Below are positions 37,987-49,438 of a stretch of 64,000 nucleotides of DNA, piece by piece. The stretch is taken from positions 62,001 to 126,000 of the forward strand of contig NZ_JAUYGD010000032.1 of NCBI RefSeq assembly GCF_030690725.1. The letters are read 5' to 3'. The notes under the pieces were generated by a model. It saw only the letters and a list, made by a program, of their open reading frames with translations, searched no databases and was not told the DNA's origin. Every line of letters starts with the position of its first letter. Position 1 is the stretch's first letter. Source of the DNA: Pseudomonas sp. (lineage in GTDB: Bacteria > Pseudomonadota > Gammaproteobacteria > Pseudomonadales > Pseudomonadaceae). Made by a program: the position numbers and the translations under genes.

Positions 37987-38014
37987 GAGAGTGGCTCCTC
38001 AATAGATCCGTGGA

Positions 38015-38437
38015 TTACTCGTCAGCGTTGTCGCTGTCGTTGTTGTCGCTGTCATCGCCATCAACAGAATCGGCGTTATCAGGACGGTCACGACGCTCAC
38101 GGCGCTCACTGCGGTTTTCTTCGGCCTTGAGCATCTCGGACTGGTCAGTAACGGCCTCGTCGCGACGGATGACCAGGTTACGGATCACGGCATCGTTGTA
38201 ACGGAAGTTGTCTTCCAGCTCAGCCAGGGCTTTACCGGTGCACTCAACGTTAAGCATCACGTAGTGAGCTTTGTGGACGTTGTTGATGGCGTAAGCCAGC
38301 TGACGACGGCCCCAATCTTCCAGGCGGTGAATCTTGCCGCCGTCTTCTTCGATCAGCTTGGTGTAACGCTCAACCATGCCGCCGACTTGCTCGCTCTGGT
38401 CCGGGTGAACCAGAAAGATGATTTCGTAATGACGCAT
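38015..38437 (-). CDS. rpsF: Ribosomal protein bS6
   Basis: 140 residues. [65 protein letters not shown] is the conserved core (1-100). The acidic, Asn/Asp-rich tail ([21 protein letters not shown]) is a long C-terminal extension. E. coli S6 is extended by glutamates post-translationally. First gene of the rpsF-rpsR-orf-rplI operon, with AAGGAGC before the ATG. Confidence 0.98.
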   Translation of the reverse strand: MRHYEIIFLVHPDQSEQVGGMVERYTKLIEEDGGKIHRLEDWGRRQLAYAINNVHKAHYVMLNVECTGKALAELEDNFRYNDAVIRNLVIRRDEAVTDQSEMLKAEENRSERRERRDRPDNADSVDGDDSDNNDSDNADE

Positions 38438-38458
38438 AAATGCTCCTTACGGGTTGTA

Positions 38459-38482
38459 GCCTGCCGCCAAATGCGGTCAGGC
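38459..38482 (-). promoter_or_regulatory. rpsF leader hairpin, candidate S6:S18 binding site
   Basis: In the 5' UTR, 21 nt before the rpsF ATG, the minus strand reads GCCTG-A-CCGC, loop ATTTG, GCGG-CAGGC: a lower and an upper stem with a bulged A, followed by CTACAACCCG and the Shine-Dalgarno. A bulged hairpin with a CCG core directly upstream of rpsF is how the S6:S18 autoregulatory leader is described. The match is by eye. Confidence 0.6.
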
Positions 38483-38558
38483 AAGGAGTGAATTTCACTT
38501 GTTTGTCTTGCTGAAACAGAAAGGCGCAAAAGCGCCTGCCGTCGCGGCAAGGGGCGAC

Positions 38559-38587
38559 ATTCTAGTGAAGCCCCCCGCCACACGCAA
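38559..38587 (-). promoter_or_regulatory. Sigma-70 promoter of the rpsF operon
   Basis: On the minus strand, TTGCGT (38587-38582) and TAGAAT (38564-38559) are spaced by 17 bp. Expected transcript start near 38552, giving a leader of about 115 nt that contains the candidate S6:S18 hairpin. Confidence 0.7.
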
Positions 38588-38666
38588 GGTGAACTGGTGA
38601 TTATTTGAACAACTCAATGCGATTGCACGAGCAGGAAGACGCTACTTACGACTCAATAGCTGCGGG

Positions 38667-39422
38667 TTACTTCTTGCTGCCAGCCTTGCGCTGACGCAAC
38701 GCCTCAAACAGGCACACCCCAGTGGCCACCGATACGTTGAGGCTGCTGACGCTGCCCGCCATCGGTAGTTTGACCAGGTAATCACAGTGCTCGCGAGTCA
38801 GCCGGCGCATGCCTTTGCCTTCAGCGCCCATGATCAGCACGGTTGGCCCGGTCAGATCATGCTCGTACAACTCCATCTCAGCCTCGCCAGCAGTACCAAC
38901 AACCCACAGGCCGCGCTGCTGGAGTTTCTCCAAGCTGCGCGCCAGGTTGGTCACCGCCACCTGCGGAATCACTTCAGCCGCACCGCAGGCGACTTTACGC
39001 ACGGTAGCGTTAAGCGTTGCGGATTTGTCCTTCGGCACAATTACGGCCAGCGCACCGGCCGCATCGGCGGTACGCAGACAGGCACCGAGGTTGTGTGGGT
39101 CGGTCACGCCGTCGAGCACCAGCAACAAAGGGGCGCCCTCGGTACGGTCAAGCAGCTCGTCGAGCATCGCCTCGCCCCAGACCTGGCTGGGGCTGACATC
39201 GGCGACTACGCCCTGATGCACACCACCCTCGACCCAGGCATCCATCTCGCGGCGCTCGCACTGGCCAACCGCGACCCGCGCATCCGCAGCTAGCGCCAGA
39301 AGCACCTGAACCCGCGGATCATTACGCCCTTCGGCCAGCCAGATCTGCTTGACCCGTTTCGGATGATGACGCAGCAACGCCTCTACAGCATGCACGCCAT
39401 AGATTTTTTCCAGCTGACTCAT
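38667..39422 (-). CDS. rlmB: 23S rRNA Gm2251 2'-O-methyltransferase RlmB
   Basis: SPOUT-class methyltransferase, 251 residues. The N-terminal substrate-binding domain (IYGVHAVEALLRHHPKRVKQIWLAEGRND) precedes the knotted catalytic domain with VLDGVTDPHNLGACLRTADAAGALAVIVPKDKSA, LIMGAEGKGMRRLTREHCDYLVKLPMAGSVSSLNVSVATGVCLFE. Methylates the ribose of G2251 in 23S rRNA. Its ATG overlaps the rnr stop by 4 nt, so the two are translated together. Confidence 0.97.
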   Translation of the reverse strand: MSQLEKIYGVHAVEALLRHHPKRVKQIWLAEGRNDPRVQVLLALAADARVAVGQCERREMDAWVEGGVHQGVVADVSPSQVWGEAMLDELLDRTEGAPLLLVLDGVTDPHNLGACLRTADAAGALAVIVPKDKSATLNATVRKVACGAAEVIPQVAVTNLARSLEKLQQRGLWVVGTAGEAEMELYEHDLTGPTVLIMGAEGKGMRRLTREHCDYLVKLPMAGSVSSLNVSVATGVCLFEALRQRKAGSKK

Positions 39423-41965
39423 GACTTCGCCTTACGCTTGCGTGCACCACCAGAAGCCGGCGCACCACCTGCAGGCGCACCCTTGCGATGCGCGCCCGGC
39501 TTGCCCGCTTTGCTGGCCGGCTTGGCCGACTCACCCTTGGCCGCGCCTTTACCGGCCTTGCTCTTCGAATCACTGAGCAGCGATTTTTTCAGCGCACGGC
39601 TCTTTTCTACGTCGGTATTACCTGGCGCGGTACGCTCACCGCGACGCCCGGTTTTACCCGCAGCCGATTCAAAACCACCACGGCGCTGACCGGCCGGCAC
39701 TGCCGTTTTGCCTTCAGCCAGCTCGAAATCGATCTTGCGCTCGTCCAGATCAACGCGCATGACCTTGACCTCGACGCTATCGCCCAGGCGGAAACTGCGG
39801 CCACTGCGCTCGCCCGCCAAACGGTGATGCACGGGGTCAAAGTGGTAGTAATCGCCCGGCAAGGCGGTGACGTGCACCAGGCCCTCGACGTAGATGTCCT
39901 TCAGCTCGACGAACAGACCAAAGCCCGTCACAGCCGTGATCACACCCGGGAAGGTTTCACCGACGCGATCCTTCATAAACTCGCACTTGAGCCAGTTCAC
40001 TACATCGCGAGTCGCCTCATCGGCGCGGCGCTCGGACATCGAGCACTGCTCGCCGAGCTGCTCGAGAATCGCATCGTCGTATGGGTAGATCCGCGCACGC
40101 GGCATGATCGCCGCACCGGCACGCTTGACGTGCGGGGTATCGAGCTTGGAACGGACCACGCTGCGAATCGCCCTATGGATCAACAGATCCGGGTAGCGAC
40201 GAATTGGCGAGGTGAAGTGCGCATAGGCCTCGTAATTCAGACCGAAGTGACCCTGGTTGTCAGCGCTGTACACCGCCTGGCTGAGCGAGCGCAGCATCAC
40301 GGTCTGGATCAGGTGGTAATCCGGACGTTCACGAATGCTTTCCAGCAGCAGCTGGTAGTCCTTGGGCGACGGACCGTCCTTGGACTTGCCACGGTGCAGC
40401 GACAGGCCCAGCTCGGTGAGGAACGCTTTGAGTTTCTCTACGCGCTCCGGCGGCGGGCAATCATGCACGCGATACAGGGCCGGAATTTCATGCTTCTGCA
40501 TAAAGGCGGCGGTGGCTACGTTGGCGGCCAGCATGCATTCTTCGATCAACTTGTGCGCATCATTGCGCTGGGTTGGGCGAATCTCGGCGATCTTGCGACC
40601 AGCACCGAAGATGATCCGAGTTTCCTGGGTTTCAAAATCGATGGCGCCGCGCTCATGGCGCGCAGCCAACAGCACCTGATACAGCGAATACAACTGCTTG
40701 AGGTGCGGCAGCACTTCTTTGTATTCACCACGCAGAGCTTTGCCTTCGCTACCCTTGGGCTGCTCAAGCATGGCACTAACTTTGTTGTAGGTCAGGCGCG
40801 CGTGGGAATGGATGACCGCTTCGTAAAACTGGTAATCGGTCATCTTGCCGGTCTTCGAGATACTGATCTCGCAGACCATGGCCAGGCGATCGACATGCGG
40901 GTTCAGCGAGCACAGGCCGTTGGACAGCTCTTCCGGCAGCATCGGGATAACCCGCTCGGGGAAGTACACCGAGTTGCCACGCACCTGAGCCTCGGCATCC
41001 AGCGCCGAATCGATCTTCACATAATGGGAAACGTCGGCGATGGCGACATAGAGCTTCCAGCCGCCGGAGAACAACCGCCAGTTGCTGCCGTTCTTTTCGC
41101 AGTACACAGCGTCATCAAAGTCGCGGGCATCTTCACCGTCGATGGTGACGAACGGCAGATGGCGCAGATCGATGCGCTTCTCTTTGTCCTTCTCTTCGAC
41201 TTCCGGCTTGAGCTTGCGCGCTTCTTTCACTACAGCTTCGGGCCAGACGTGGGGAATGTCGTAGCTGCGCAGGGCAACGTCGATTTCCATGCCCGGCGCC
41301 ATATAGTTGCCAACCACTTCAACCACATCACCCTGGGGCTGGAAGCGCGTCGTCGGCCAGTGGGTGATTTTCACCTCAACGAACTGACCCTGCTTGGCGC
41401 CGGCATTACGCCCTGGCGTAACCAGAACCTCCTGCTGAATCTTCGGGTTGTCGGCGACTACAAAGCCGACACCGCTTTCTTCGTAATAACGACCAACGAT
41501 GCTTTCGTGGGCGCGGGAGATGACCTCAACCACGGCACCTTCACGACGACCACGACGGTCAAGGCCGGAAACCCGCGCCAACGCACGGTCACCATCGAAC
41601 ACCAGGCGCATTTGCGCAGGGCTCAGGAACAGGTCATCGCTGCCGTCATCCGGCACCAGAAAGCCAAAGCCATCGCGATGACCGCTGACACGACCCAGAA
41701 TCAGGTCAAGCTTGTCGACCGGGGCATAGGTGCCGCGACGGGTATAGATCAGTTGACCATCGCGCTCCATAGCGCGTAAACGACGACGCAGCGCTTCGAG
41801 CTGCTCTTCAGTGGCCATGCCAAATTCATCAGCCAGCTCTTCACGGCTCGCCGGGGAGCCACGGTCAGACAAGTGCTGCAGGATCAGCTCGCGACTTGGA
41901 ATGGGGTTTTCGTATTTTTCCGCTTCACGAGCGGCCTCGGGATCGAGGGATTGCCAATCGGCCAT
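39419..41965 (-). CDS. rnr: Ribonuclease R
   Basis: Processive 3'-5' exoribonuclease that degrades structured RNA, 848 residues. Domains in order: N-terminal HTH (SRELILQHLSDRGSPASREELADEFG), two cold-shock domains (about 85-240), RNB catalytic domain (DARDFDDAVYCEKN near 275, which carries the metal-binding aspartates), S1 domain (GVITAVTGFGLFVELKDIYVEGLVH near 660), and a basic Lys/Ala/Gly-rich tail from about 740. In a 4-nt overlap operon with rlmB. Confidence 0.97.
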   Translation of the reverse strand: MADWQSLDPEAAREAEKYENPIPSRELILQHLSDRGSPASREELADEFGMATEEQLEALRRRLRAMERDGQLIYTRRGTYAPVDKLDLILGRVSGHRDGFGFLVPDDGSDDLFLSPAQMRLVFDGDRALARVSGLDRRGRREGAVVEVISRAHESIVGRYYEESGVGFVVADNPKIQQEVLVTPGRNAGAKQGQFVEVKITHWPTTRFQPQGDVVEVVGNYMAPGMEIDVALRSYDIPHVWPEAVVKEARKLKPEVEEKDKEKRIDLRHLPFVTIDGEDARDFDDAVYCEKNGSNWRLFSGGWKLYVAIADVSHYVKIDSALDAEAQVRGNSVYFPERVIPMLPEELSNGLCSLNPHVDRLAMVCEISISKTGKMTDYQFYEAVIHSHARLTYNKVSAMLEQPKGSEGKALRGEYKEVLPHLKQLYSLYQVLLAARHERGAIDFETQETRIIFGAGRKIAEIRPTQRNDAHKLIEECMLAANVATAAFMQKHEIPALYRVHDCPPPERVEKLKAFLTELGLSLHRGKSKDGPSPKDYQLLLESIRERPDYHLIQTVMLRSLSQAVYSADNQGHFGLNYEAYAHFTSPIRRYPDLLIHRAIRSVVRSKLDTPHVKRAGAAIMPRARIYPYDDAILEQLGEQCSMSERRADEATRDVVNWLKCEFMKDRVGETFPGVITAVTGFGLFVELKDIYVEGLVHVTALPGDYYHFDPVHHRLAGERSGRSFRLGDSVEVKVMRVDLDERKIDFELAEGKTAVPAGQRRGGFESAAGKTGRRGERTAPGNTDVEKSRALKKSLLSDSKSKAGKGAAKGESAKPASKAGKPGAHRKGAPAGGAPASGGARKRKAKS

Positions 41966-42078
41966 TAGAGGTAATTCACCTTATCTACACAAATTCGGTT
42001 TGCCATGTGCCTATTGAAGCGCGAAACCACTGTCCAGGTCAGCCCGGCACACAGAATAAAATTTTTTAACAACAGGGG

Positions 42079-42107
42079 TTTACAAGTAAAAACTCGGTCC
42101 GTATTAT
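42079..42107 (+). promoter_or_regulatory. Sigma-70 promoter of tRNA-Leu
   Basis: TTTACA (42079-42084), 17-bp spacer, TATTAT (42102-42107), ending 73 bp before the tRNA. GCGCGCC follows the -10, as expected for a GC-rich stable-RNA discriminator. Confidence 0.8.
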
Positions 42108-42180
42108 GCGCGCCACAACGACGGGAAACGAAGTTAACCGAGTTGTAGTTGATAGCAAATAAGCAAGTTTTGCAATCAAT

Positions 42181-42267
42181 GCCCAGGTGGTGAAATTGGT
42201 AGACACGCCAGCTTCAGGTGCTGGTGACCTTACGGTCGTGGAAGTTCGAGTCTTCTCCTGGGCACCA
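42181..42267 (+). tRNA. tRNA-Leu (anticodon CAG)
   Basis: An 87-nt class II tRNA. Acceptor GCCCAGG (42181-42187) pairs with CCTGGGC (42257-42263), discriminator A, encoded CCA at the end. The D loop contains GGTAGACAC, and the anticodon stem CCAGC/GCTGG holds loop TTCAGGT with anticodon CAG for CUG codons. A long variable arm and T loop GTTCGAGTC follow. CUG is the major leucine codon of this genome by eye. Confidence 0.97.
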
Positions 42268-42271
42268 ATTC

Positions 42272-42300
42272 AAAAAACCGAGCCACTGGCTCGGTTTTTT
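42272..42300 (+). terminator. Rho-independent terminator of tRNA-Leu
   Basis: Stem ACCGAGCC/GGCTCGGT with a 3-nt loop, preceded by A6 and followed by T6, starting 5 bp after the tRNA CCA. The symmetrical A/T flanks also let it stop transcripts from the minus-strand chemoreceptor gene. Confidence 0.93.
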
Positions 42301-42372
42301 ATTGCCTGCGATTTAACCCATCACAGCGCAATCAATTCGGCGGGCACTTACGCATGCCCACCCTGATCCAGC

Positions 42373-44307
42373 TTAAACGCGAAACTGCCCCAGACTGGCC
42401 TTGAGTTTCTTCGCCAAACCATCCAGCACCCGACCGCTATTCGCCGTCGCCGCCACAGCCTCCGCCGCCCGCTGCGCCTCGCGATGAATCACCTCGACAC
42501 GCCCACGCACAGCATCCGCGCCCTCCGCCTGGTGCGCGGCCGCCTCGGTCGCGGCGTTGATTGCACCATGCACCTCTTCCACCGCCTCACGCACCGACTG
42601 CTGCACCCGCGCACTTTCGCGCAATGCCGCCAAGCCCTGATCCGCCTGCTTGCCCGCCTGACCAATAGCCTCAACCGCTTCGCGCGCGCCCTGCTGCAGC
42701 GCGCCGATATGGGTCTGGATATCGCCGGTGGACTGCTGCGTCTTGCTCGCCAGCGCGCGCACCTCATCCGCCACCACAGCAAAACCGCGACCGCTTTCAC
42801 CCGCTCGCGCCGCTTCAATCGCCGCATTCAGAGCGAGCAGGTTGGTCTGTTCGGCGATAGAGCGAATCACCGTCAGCACTACCTCAATCTGCTCACTCTG
42901 CTTGGCCAGCCGCTCGATGACTGCCGAGCCGGTTTCCACACGCCGCACCAACTCCTCAATCGAGCCACCCACACGCAGCGCAATCGCGGCATTGTCATCC
43001 GCGGCCTGACGAATCGCCCCGACGCGCTGTAACGCCTCGCGCATGGCGTGACTTTCCGCCTGCGCCTCACCCGCCATTTCCGCCAGCGCCTGCAGACTGC
43101 CCGCCACCTCATCGCGCTGACGCTCGGCAGCCGACTCGGCCGCCGCACTGCGCGAGGCCAGATTGCCGATTTCCTGCCCGGTGAGCGATGCCACCTCACC
43201 CGCCTCGCGCACAATCGGCTGCAACTTGGCGACGAAGCGATTGACCGCCGCCGCCATATCGCCAATTTCATCACGACTATTGAGCTCGACCCGGCGAGTC
43301 AAATCCCCCTCGCCCGCAGCCCAGTCATTCAGTACCGCAATCAATGTATGCAGCTTGCTGACCACTCGCCGCCCCAGCACCAGCGCCAACACCAGCAGAA
43401 TCACCACCGCAACCACCACCAGGCCCATGCTGATATTCCAGCGCAAACCGGCTGCAGCTTGCTGCACCACCTCGCGACTGCTCTGCTCCATGCCGCCGGC
43501 TGCCTCACGCGCCACGCTCAACCGCGCCGCCAGGGCGTCCGCACTGCTGGTGGCGGCACCACTCAAACTGTCGGAAACCAACTGCCCACTGCTGTCGATC
43601 AGGCTGACGAAACGCTGATCCAGCTTCGCCAATTCCTCATCCACTGACGCCGTGGAAACCCCCAAAAGAACCTTGCCGATATCCGAACCCATCGGGCTGA
43701 TCGTCGCCTCGGCGATATACACACCCGGATCACTGGCAGCGGCCTGCAACACCTTATCCAGCGCGCCATCGCCCTCGCCTTTGGCCATCAGCGCACGCAC
43801 GCGAGAGTCCTGCCGATTGAGGTGCCGCGTCAGCCGCGCGCCTTGTGCATCGAGGTACACCGCAAACAACACCGCAGGATTGCGATGCGCGCCACGCGCC
43901 AACTCAGTCAGCGCCGGTACATCGGCATCCCAGATTGCCTTGGGCGCAACAGCCGATAACAGCTGCGCCAACTCATCAGCGGAACGCTTAAGGTTGCTGT
44001 CCAGCACGCCGCGAATCTGCGCCTGCTCCTCAGCCAGCCGCGCGGAAAGGCCTTTGGCCAACTGCGCCTGAGTGCTGGCAGACAGACTGTCCAGCCCGCC
44101 GCGCACTTCATCGCCGGCCTTGGCCAGCTCATCCACCAGACGCGCCGTATCAGCCTGCATGCCCTTGGCCAGATCGGCCTCAAGCGTTGCCACCGTGGTA
44201 CGGGTCAACGCCACCGCCACGACAACCTGAACCAGCAAGGCCACACCCAGCGCCAGAAACACCGGCAACAACAAACGACTGCGCAGCACAGAAATAATGG
44301 CAAACAC
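42373..44307 (-). CDS. Methyl-accepting chemotaxis protein
   Basis: About 644 residues. TM1 about 8-32, periplasmic sensor about 33-290, TM2 about 292-314, HAMP about 315-368. The signalling domain has a hairpin tip [42 protein letters not shown] near 510. The periplasmic part is helical with repeated Ala/Leu/Glu stretches, ligand unknown. The GTG at 44307 has AGGAG 8 nt upstream; an earlier GTG at 44316 touches that site and is unlikely. It lies alone between tRNA-Leu and purA. Confidence 0.94.
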   Translation of the reverse strand: MFAIISVLRSRLLLPVFLALGVALLVQVVVAVALTRTTVATLEADLAKGMQADTARLVDELAKAGDEVRGGLDSLSASTQAQLAKGLSARLAEEQAQIRGVLDSNLKRSADELAQLLSAVAPKAIWDADVPALTELARGAHRNPAVLFAVYLDAQGARLTRHLNRQDSRVRALMAKGEGDGALDKVLQAAASDPGVYIAEATISPMGSDIGKVLLGVSTASVDEELAKLDQRFVSLIDSSGQLVSDSLSGAATSSADALAARLSVAREAAGGMEQSSREVVQQAAAGLRWNISMGLVVVAVVILLVLALVLGRRVVSKLHTLIAVLNDWAAGEGDLTRRVELNSRDEIGDMAAAVNRFVAKLQPIVREAGEVASLTGQEIGNLASRSAAAESAAERQRDEVAGSLQALAEMAGEAQAESHAMREALQRVGAIRQAADDNAAIALRVGGSIEELVRRVETGSAVIERLAKQSEQIEVVLTVIRSIAEQTNLLALNAAIEAARAGESGRGFAVVADEVRALASKTQQSTGDIQTHIGALQQGAREAVEAIGQAGKQADQGLAALRESARVQQSVREAVEEVHGAINAATEAAAHQAEGADAVRGRVEVIHREAQRAAEAVAATANSGRVLDGLAKKLKASLGQFRV

Positions 44308-44400
44308 GGCAGACACTCCTAACAGCGGTAATGCCTATAACGGCGGGGAAGCTGATTTATAAAGGCTAGCTCGGATATTTTTACGCGGACCAGAAACGAC

Positions 44401-44426
44401 AAAGGGCCGCCAATTGGCGACCCTTT
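44401..44426 (-). terminator. Likely terminator after purA
   Basis: Imperfect hairpin AAAGGG-CCGCC/GGCG-CCCTTT downstream of the purA stop on the minus strand, followed by a T-rich run (TTTGTCGTTT). Confidence 0.55.
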
Positions 44427-44444
44427 GTGCACTGCCTGTGACTA

Positions 44445-46992
<2,548 letters not shown>

Positions 46993-47029
46993 TTCGCCAT
47001 TCCCCTCTTGAACCGGGCGGCACAAGCCT

Positions 47030-47215
47030 TCAGTGAAGCCAATAAAGGACGGTTGTTCCCAGCAACATGCTGGCCAACCCCAGCAGACGCAGCTGCCTGT
47101 CAGACAACTGCGTCAGTTGTAAAAGCGTGTCACGCCAATGGCGCGGACATAGGAAGGGCAGGATGCCTTCCAGCACCAGCACGAGACACAACGCGATGCC
47201 TAATTCCTGCCACAT
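47030..47215 (-). CDS. DUF2065 (YjeT-like) small membrane protein
   Basis: 61 residues: [61 protein letters not shown], two transmembrane helices joined by a basic loop. GGGAAGC precedes the ATG. Typically linked to hflC in Gammaproteobacteria; here a strong terminator lies between hflC and this gene, so it may depend on read-through or on a promoter inside the terminator region. Function unknown. Confidence 0.88.
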   Translation of the reverse strand: MWQELGIALCLVLVLEGILPFLCPRHWRDTLLQLTQLSDRQLRLLGLASMLLGTTVLYWLH

Positions 47216-47230
47216 GCTTCCCACAGACGC

Positions 47231-47254
47231 AAAAAAGCCGGGATTTTCCCGGCT
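47231..47254 (-). terminator. Rho-independent terminator after hflKC
   Basis: Minus strand: GCCGGG, loop AAAAT, CCCGGC, then a run of six or seven T residues. It sits between hflC and the DUF2065 gene, 16 bp before the latter's start codon. Confidence 0.88.
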
Positions 47255-47284
47255 GCCGCATGATACCACGTTTTCCACAAGGAT

Positions 47285-47310
47285 CACCCCGGCGGCTGCC
47301 CGCCGGGGTG
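47285..47310. repeat. Perfect 11-bp hairpin just after hflC stop
   Basis: CACCCCGGCGG pairs with CCGCCGGGGTG across a 4-nt loop, directly after the hflC stop codon, without a T-run. It may protect the hflKC message 3' end or aid the terminator 30 bp further on. Confidence 0.65.
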
Positions 47311-47315
47311 ATGAC

Positions 47316-48185
47316 TTAAGGCTTGGACTTCTCCAGATAGCGGAAGAAGTCGCTCTTCGGATCCAGCACCAGCACGTCACGCTTATCGGCGAAGCTCTCG
47401 CGATAAGCCCTCAGGCTGCGATAGAACGAATAGAACTCCTGATCCATGCCGTAGGCCTTGGAATAGATCGCCGCAGCCTGGGCATCACCCTCACCGCGCA
47501 GCTCTTCAGCCTGACGGTAGGCATCGGCCAGCAACACACGACGCTGACGGTCGGCGTCGGCACGAATACCTTCGGCCAGCTCCTTACCCTTGGCACGGTG
47601 CTCACGAGCCTCACGCTCACGCTCGGAGCTCATGCGATCAAACACGCTGCGGTTAACTTCCTTCGGCAGGTCGATGGCCTTGACGCGCACGTCTACCACT
47701 TCGATACCCAGCTCACGCTGTGCGGCACGGTTAAGCGATGCGGTTACATCAGCCATCAGCGCATCACGCTCACCGGACACCGACTCATGCAGGGTGCGCT
47801 TACCGAACTGGTCACGCAGCGACGCTTCCAGACGACGCGCCAGGCGCTCGTCAGCAATCTGCTTCATACCGGAAGTTGCGGTGTAGTAACGCTCGGCATC
47901 CAGCACCCGCCATTTGGCGAAGGCGTCAACCATCAACGCTTTCTTTTCCAGAGTGAGGAAACGCGAGCTGGTTGAGTCCAGCGTCAGCAGGCGAGCATCA
48001 AACTTGCGCACCTGATTGACGTACGGAATCTTCACATGCAGGCCCGGCTGTACGTCCGGCTGGACGATACGACCGAACTGCAACAGCACCGCACGCTCAG
48101 TCTGCGCCACGATGTAGAAGCTGTTCCAGGCGACCAGCGCCAGCACCACGCCAACAATAAGGGCGATCAGCGATTTATTGCTCAT
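47316..48185 (-). CDS. hflC: FtsH-protease modulator HflC
   Basis: 289 residues, SPFH/prohibitin domain. N-terminal signal-anchor helix (LIALIVGVVLALVAWNSFYIVAQTERAVLLQFGRIV), SPFH core about 25-190, and a coiled-coil C-terminus (MSSEREREAREHRAKGKELAEGIRADADRQRRVLLADAYRQAEELRGEGDAQAAAIY). Forms a ring complex with HflK around the membrane protease FtsH. ATG 48185 overlaps the hflK stop by one base. Confidence 0.97.
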   Translation of the reverse strand: MSNKSLIALIVGVVLALVAWNSFYIVAQTERAVLLQFGRIVQPDVQPGLHVKIPYVNQVRKFDARLLTLDSTSSRFLTLEKKALMVDAFAKWRVLDAERYYTATSGMKQIADERLARRLEASLRDQFGKRTLHESVSGERDALMADVTASLNRAAQRELGIEVVDVRVKAIDLPKEVNRSVFDRMSSEREREAREHRAKGKELAEGIRADADRQRRVLLADAYRQAEELRGEGDAQAAAIYSKAYGMDQEFYSFYRSLRAYRESFADKRDVLVLDPKSDFFRYLEKSKP

Positions 48186-49342
48186 CAACGGCTCTCCCTT
48201 GTACGCAGCTCAACCTGACGCGGATCAATAGTTAGCCGCGAACCAGTATCCGCGCTACTCGCAGCACCGGATATCGAGCTAGGCGCAGACGAACTACGAC
48301 CATCGATCATTTTGTCCAGCGGCAGGTAAAGCAGGTTGTTCTGCCCCTTATCGCCGGTCACCAGCACCTTGCTGGTATTGGTCATCAGCTCTTGCATGGT
48401 GTCCAGATACAGACGCTCGCGAGTCACCTCAGGCGCCTTGCGGTATTCGGTCACCAATGCAGTAAAGCGATCCGCCTCACCCTGTGCGCGGGAAACCACT
48501 TCATCACGGTAACCGTTGGCATCCTCAATCAGGCGCTGCGCCTGACCACGAGCTTCCGGCACCACGCCATTGGCGTAGGTTTCCGCCTGATTCTTCTCAC
48601 GCTGCTCGTCTTCACGGGCACGGATCACGTCATCGAAGGCTTCCTGCACTTCGCGCGGTGCAGCTGCGCTCTGCAGGTTGACCTGGGTCACGGCGATACC
48701 GGTGCGGTAGTTATCAAGGAAGCGCTGCAAGCGGTCCTTGACCTCACTGGCCATCAGTTCGCGACCTTCGGTCAGCACCTGGTCCATCTCGGTGGAACCC
48801 ACCACGTGACGCACGGCACTGTCAGTTGCATGCTGCAAGCTGACTTCCGGCTGATCGACGTTGAGCACGAAATCCTGCAAGTTGCTGATTTTGTACTGCA
48901 CGGTCAGCGGCACTTCGATGATGTTCTCATCCTCGGTCAACATCTGCCCCTGCTTGCTATAAGCACGCTCGCGGGTGACGTTTTCCTGGAACTTGCGATC
49001 AATCGGCGGGAAATAGATATTCAGGCCCGGGCCGACCGTCTCGTAGTATTTGCCGAAGCGCAGCACCACGGCCTGCTCCTGCTCATCAACGACATAGATC
49101 GCGCTGTACAGCCAGACCGCAGCCAACAACCCCAGACCCACGAACAGCAGACCGAAGCCGCCGCTATTGCCCGAGCCCGTCTCGCTGCCTCGTTTCTTGC
49201 CGCCACCGAACAGCCCATTCAGGCTCTCCTGCAGCTTGCGGAAGGCCTCATCGATATCCGGCGGCCCCTTGCGATCACCGTTCTTACGGCCACCCCATGG
49301 GTCCTGATTATTCGAGTTGCCACCCGGCTCATTCCAAGCCAT
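48185..49342 (-). CDS. hflK: FtsH-protease modulator HflK
   Basis: 385 residues. Glycine/asparagine-rich cytoplasmic N-terminus (MAWNEPGGNSNNQDPWGGR), a transmembrane helix near 70-92 (FGLLFVGLGLLAAVWLYSAIYVV), SPFH domain about 95-280, coiled coil and a Ser/Ala-rich tail. ATG 49342 matches the family N-terminus; the open frame to 49411 is discarded. Coupled to hflC and downstream of hflX. Confidence 0.97.
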   Translation of the reverse strand: MAWNEPGGNSNNQDPWGGRKNGDRKGPPDIDEAFRKLQESLNGLFGGGKKRGSETGSGNSGGFGLLFVGLGLLAAVWLYSAIYVVDEQEQAVVLRFGKYYETVGPGLNIYFPPIDRKFQENVTRERAYSKQGQMLTEDENIIEVPLTVQYKISNLQDFVLNVDQPEVSLQHATDSAVRHVVGSTEMDQVLTEGRELMASEVKDRLQRFLDNYRTGIAVTQVNLQSAAAPREVQEAFDDVIRAREDEQREKNQAETYANGVVPEARGQAQRLIEDANGYRDEVVSRAQGEADRFTALVTEYRKAPEVTRERLYLDTMQELMTNTSKVLVTGDKGQNNLLYLPLDKMIDGRSSSAPSSISGAASSADTGSRLTIDPRQVELRTRESR

Positions 49343-49438
49343 AGCGCTCTCCATCTGATAAAGCAAAGACGCGCCCACGGCGCGCCCGCCAATGCTACAG
49401 AATGCATGCAACCAGCGGCAAAGTCGCTGATGCAGGCT

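Noticed and set aside
39488..41779. 763-residue open frame on the + strand opposite rnr
   Set aside because: Antisense shadow of RNase R, whose domains are continuous and recognisable on the minus strand.
44317..44400. Possible sigma-28 promoter for the chemotaxis receptor
   Set aside because: A GCCGTTAT box is present on the minus strand, but at the required 11-bp spacing the -35 region matches TAAAGTTT at only about 2 of 8 positions.
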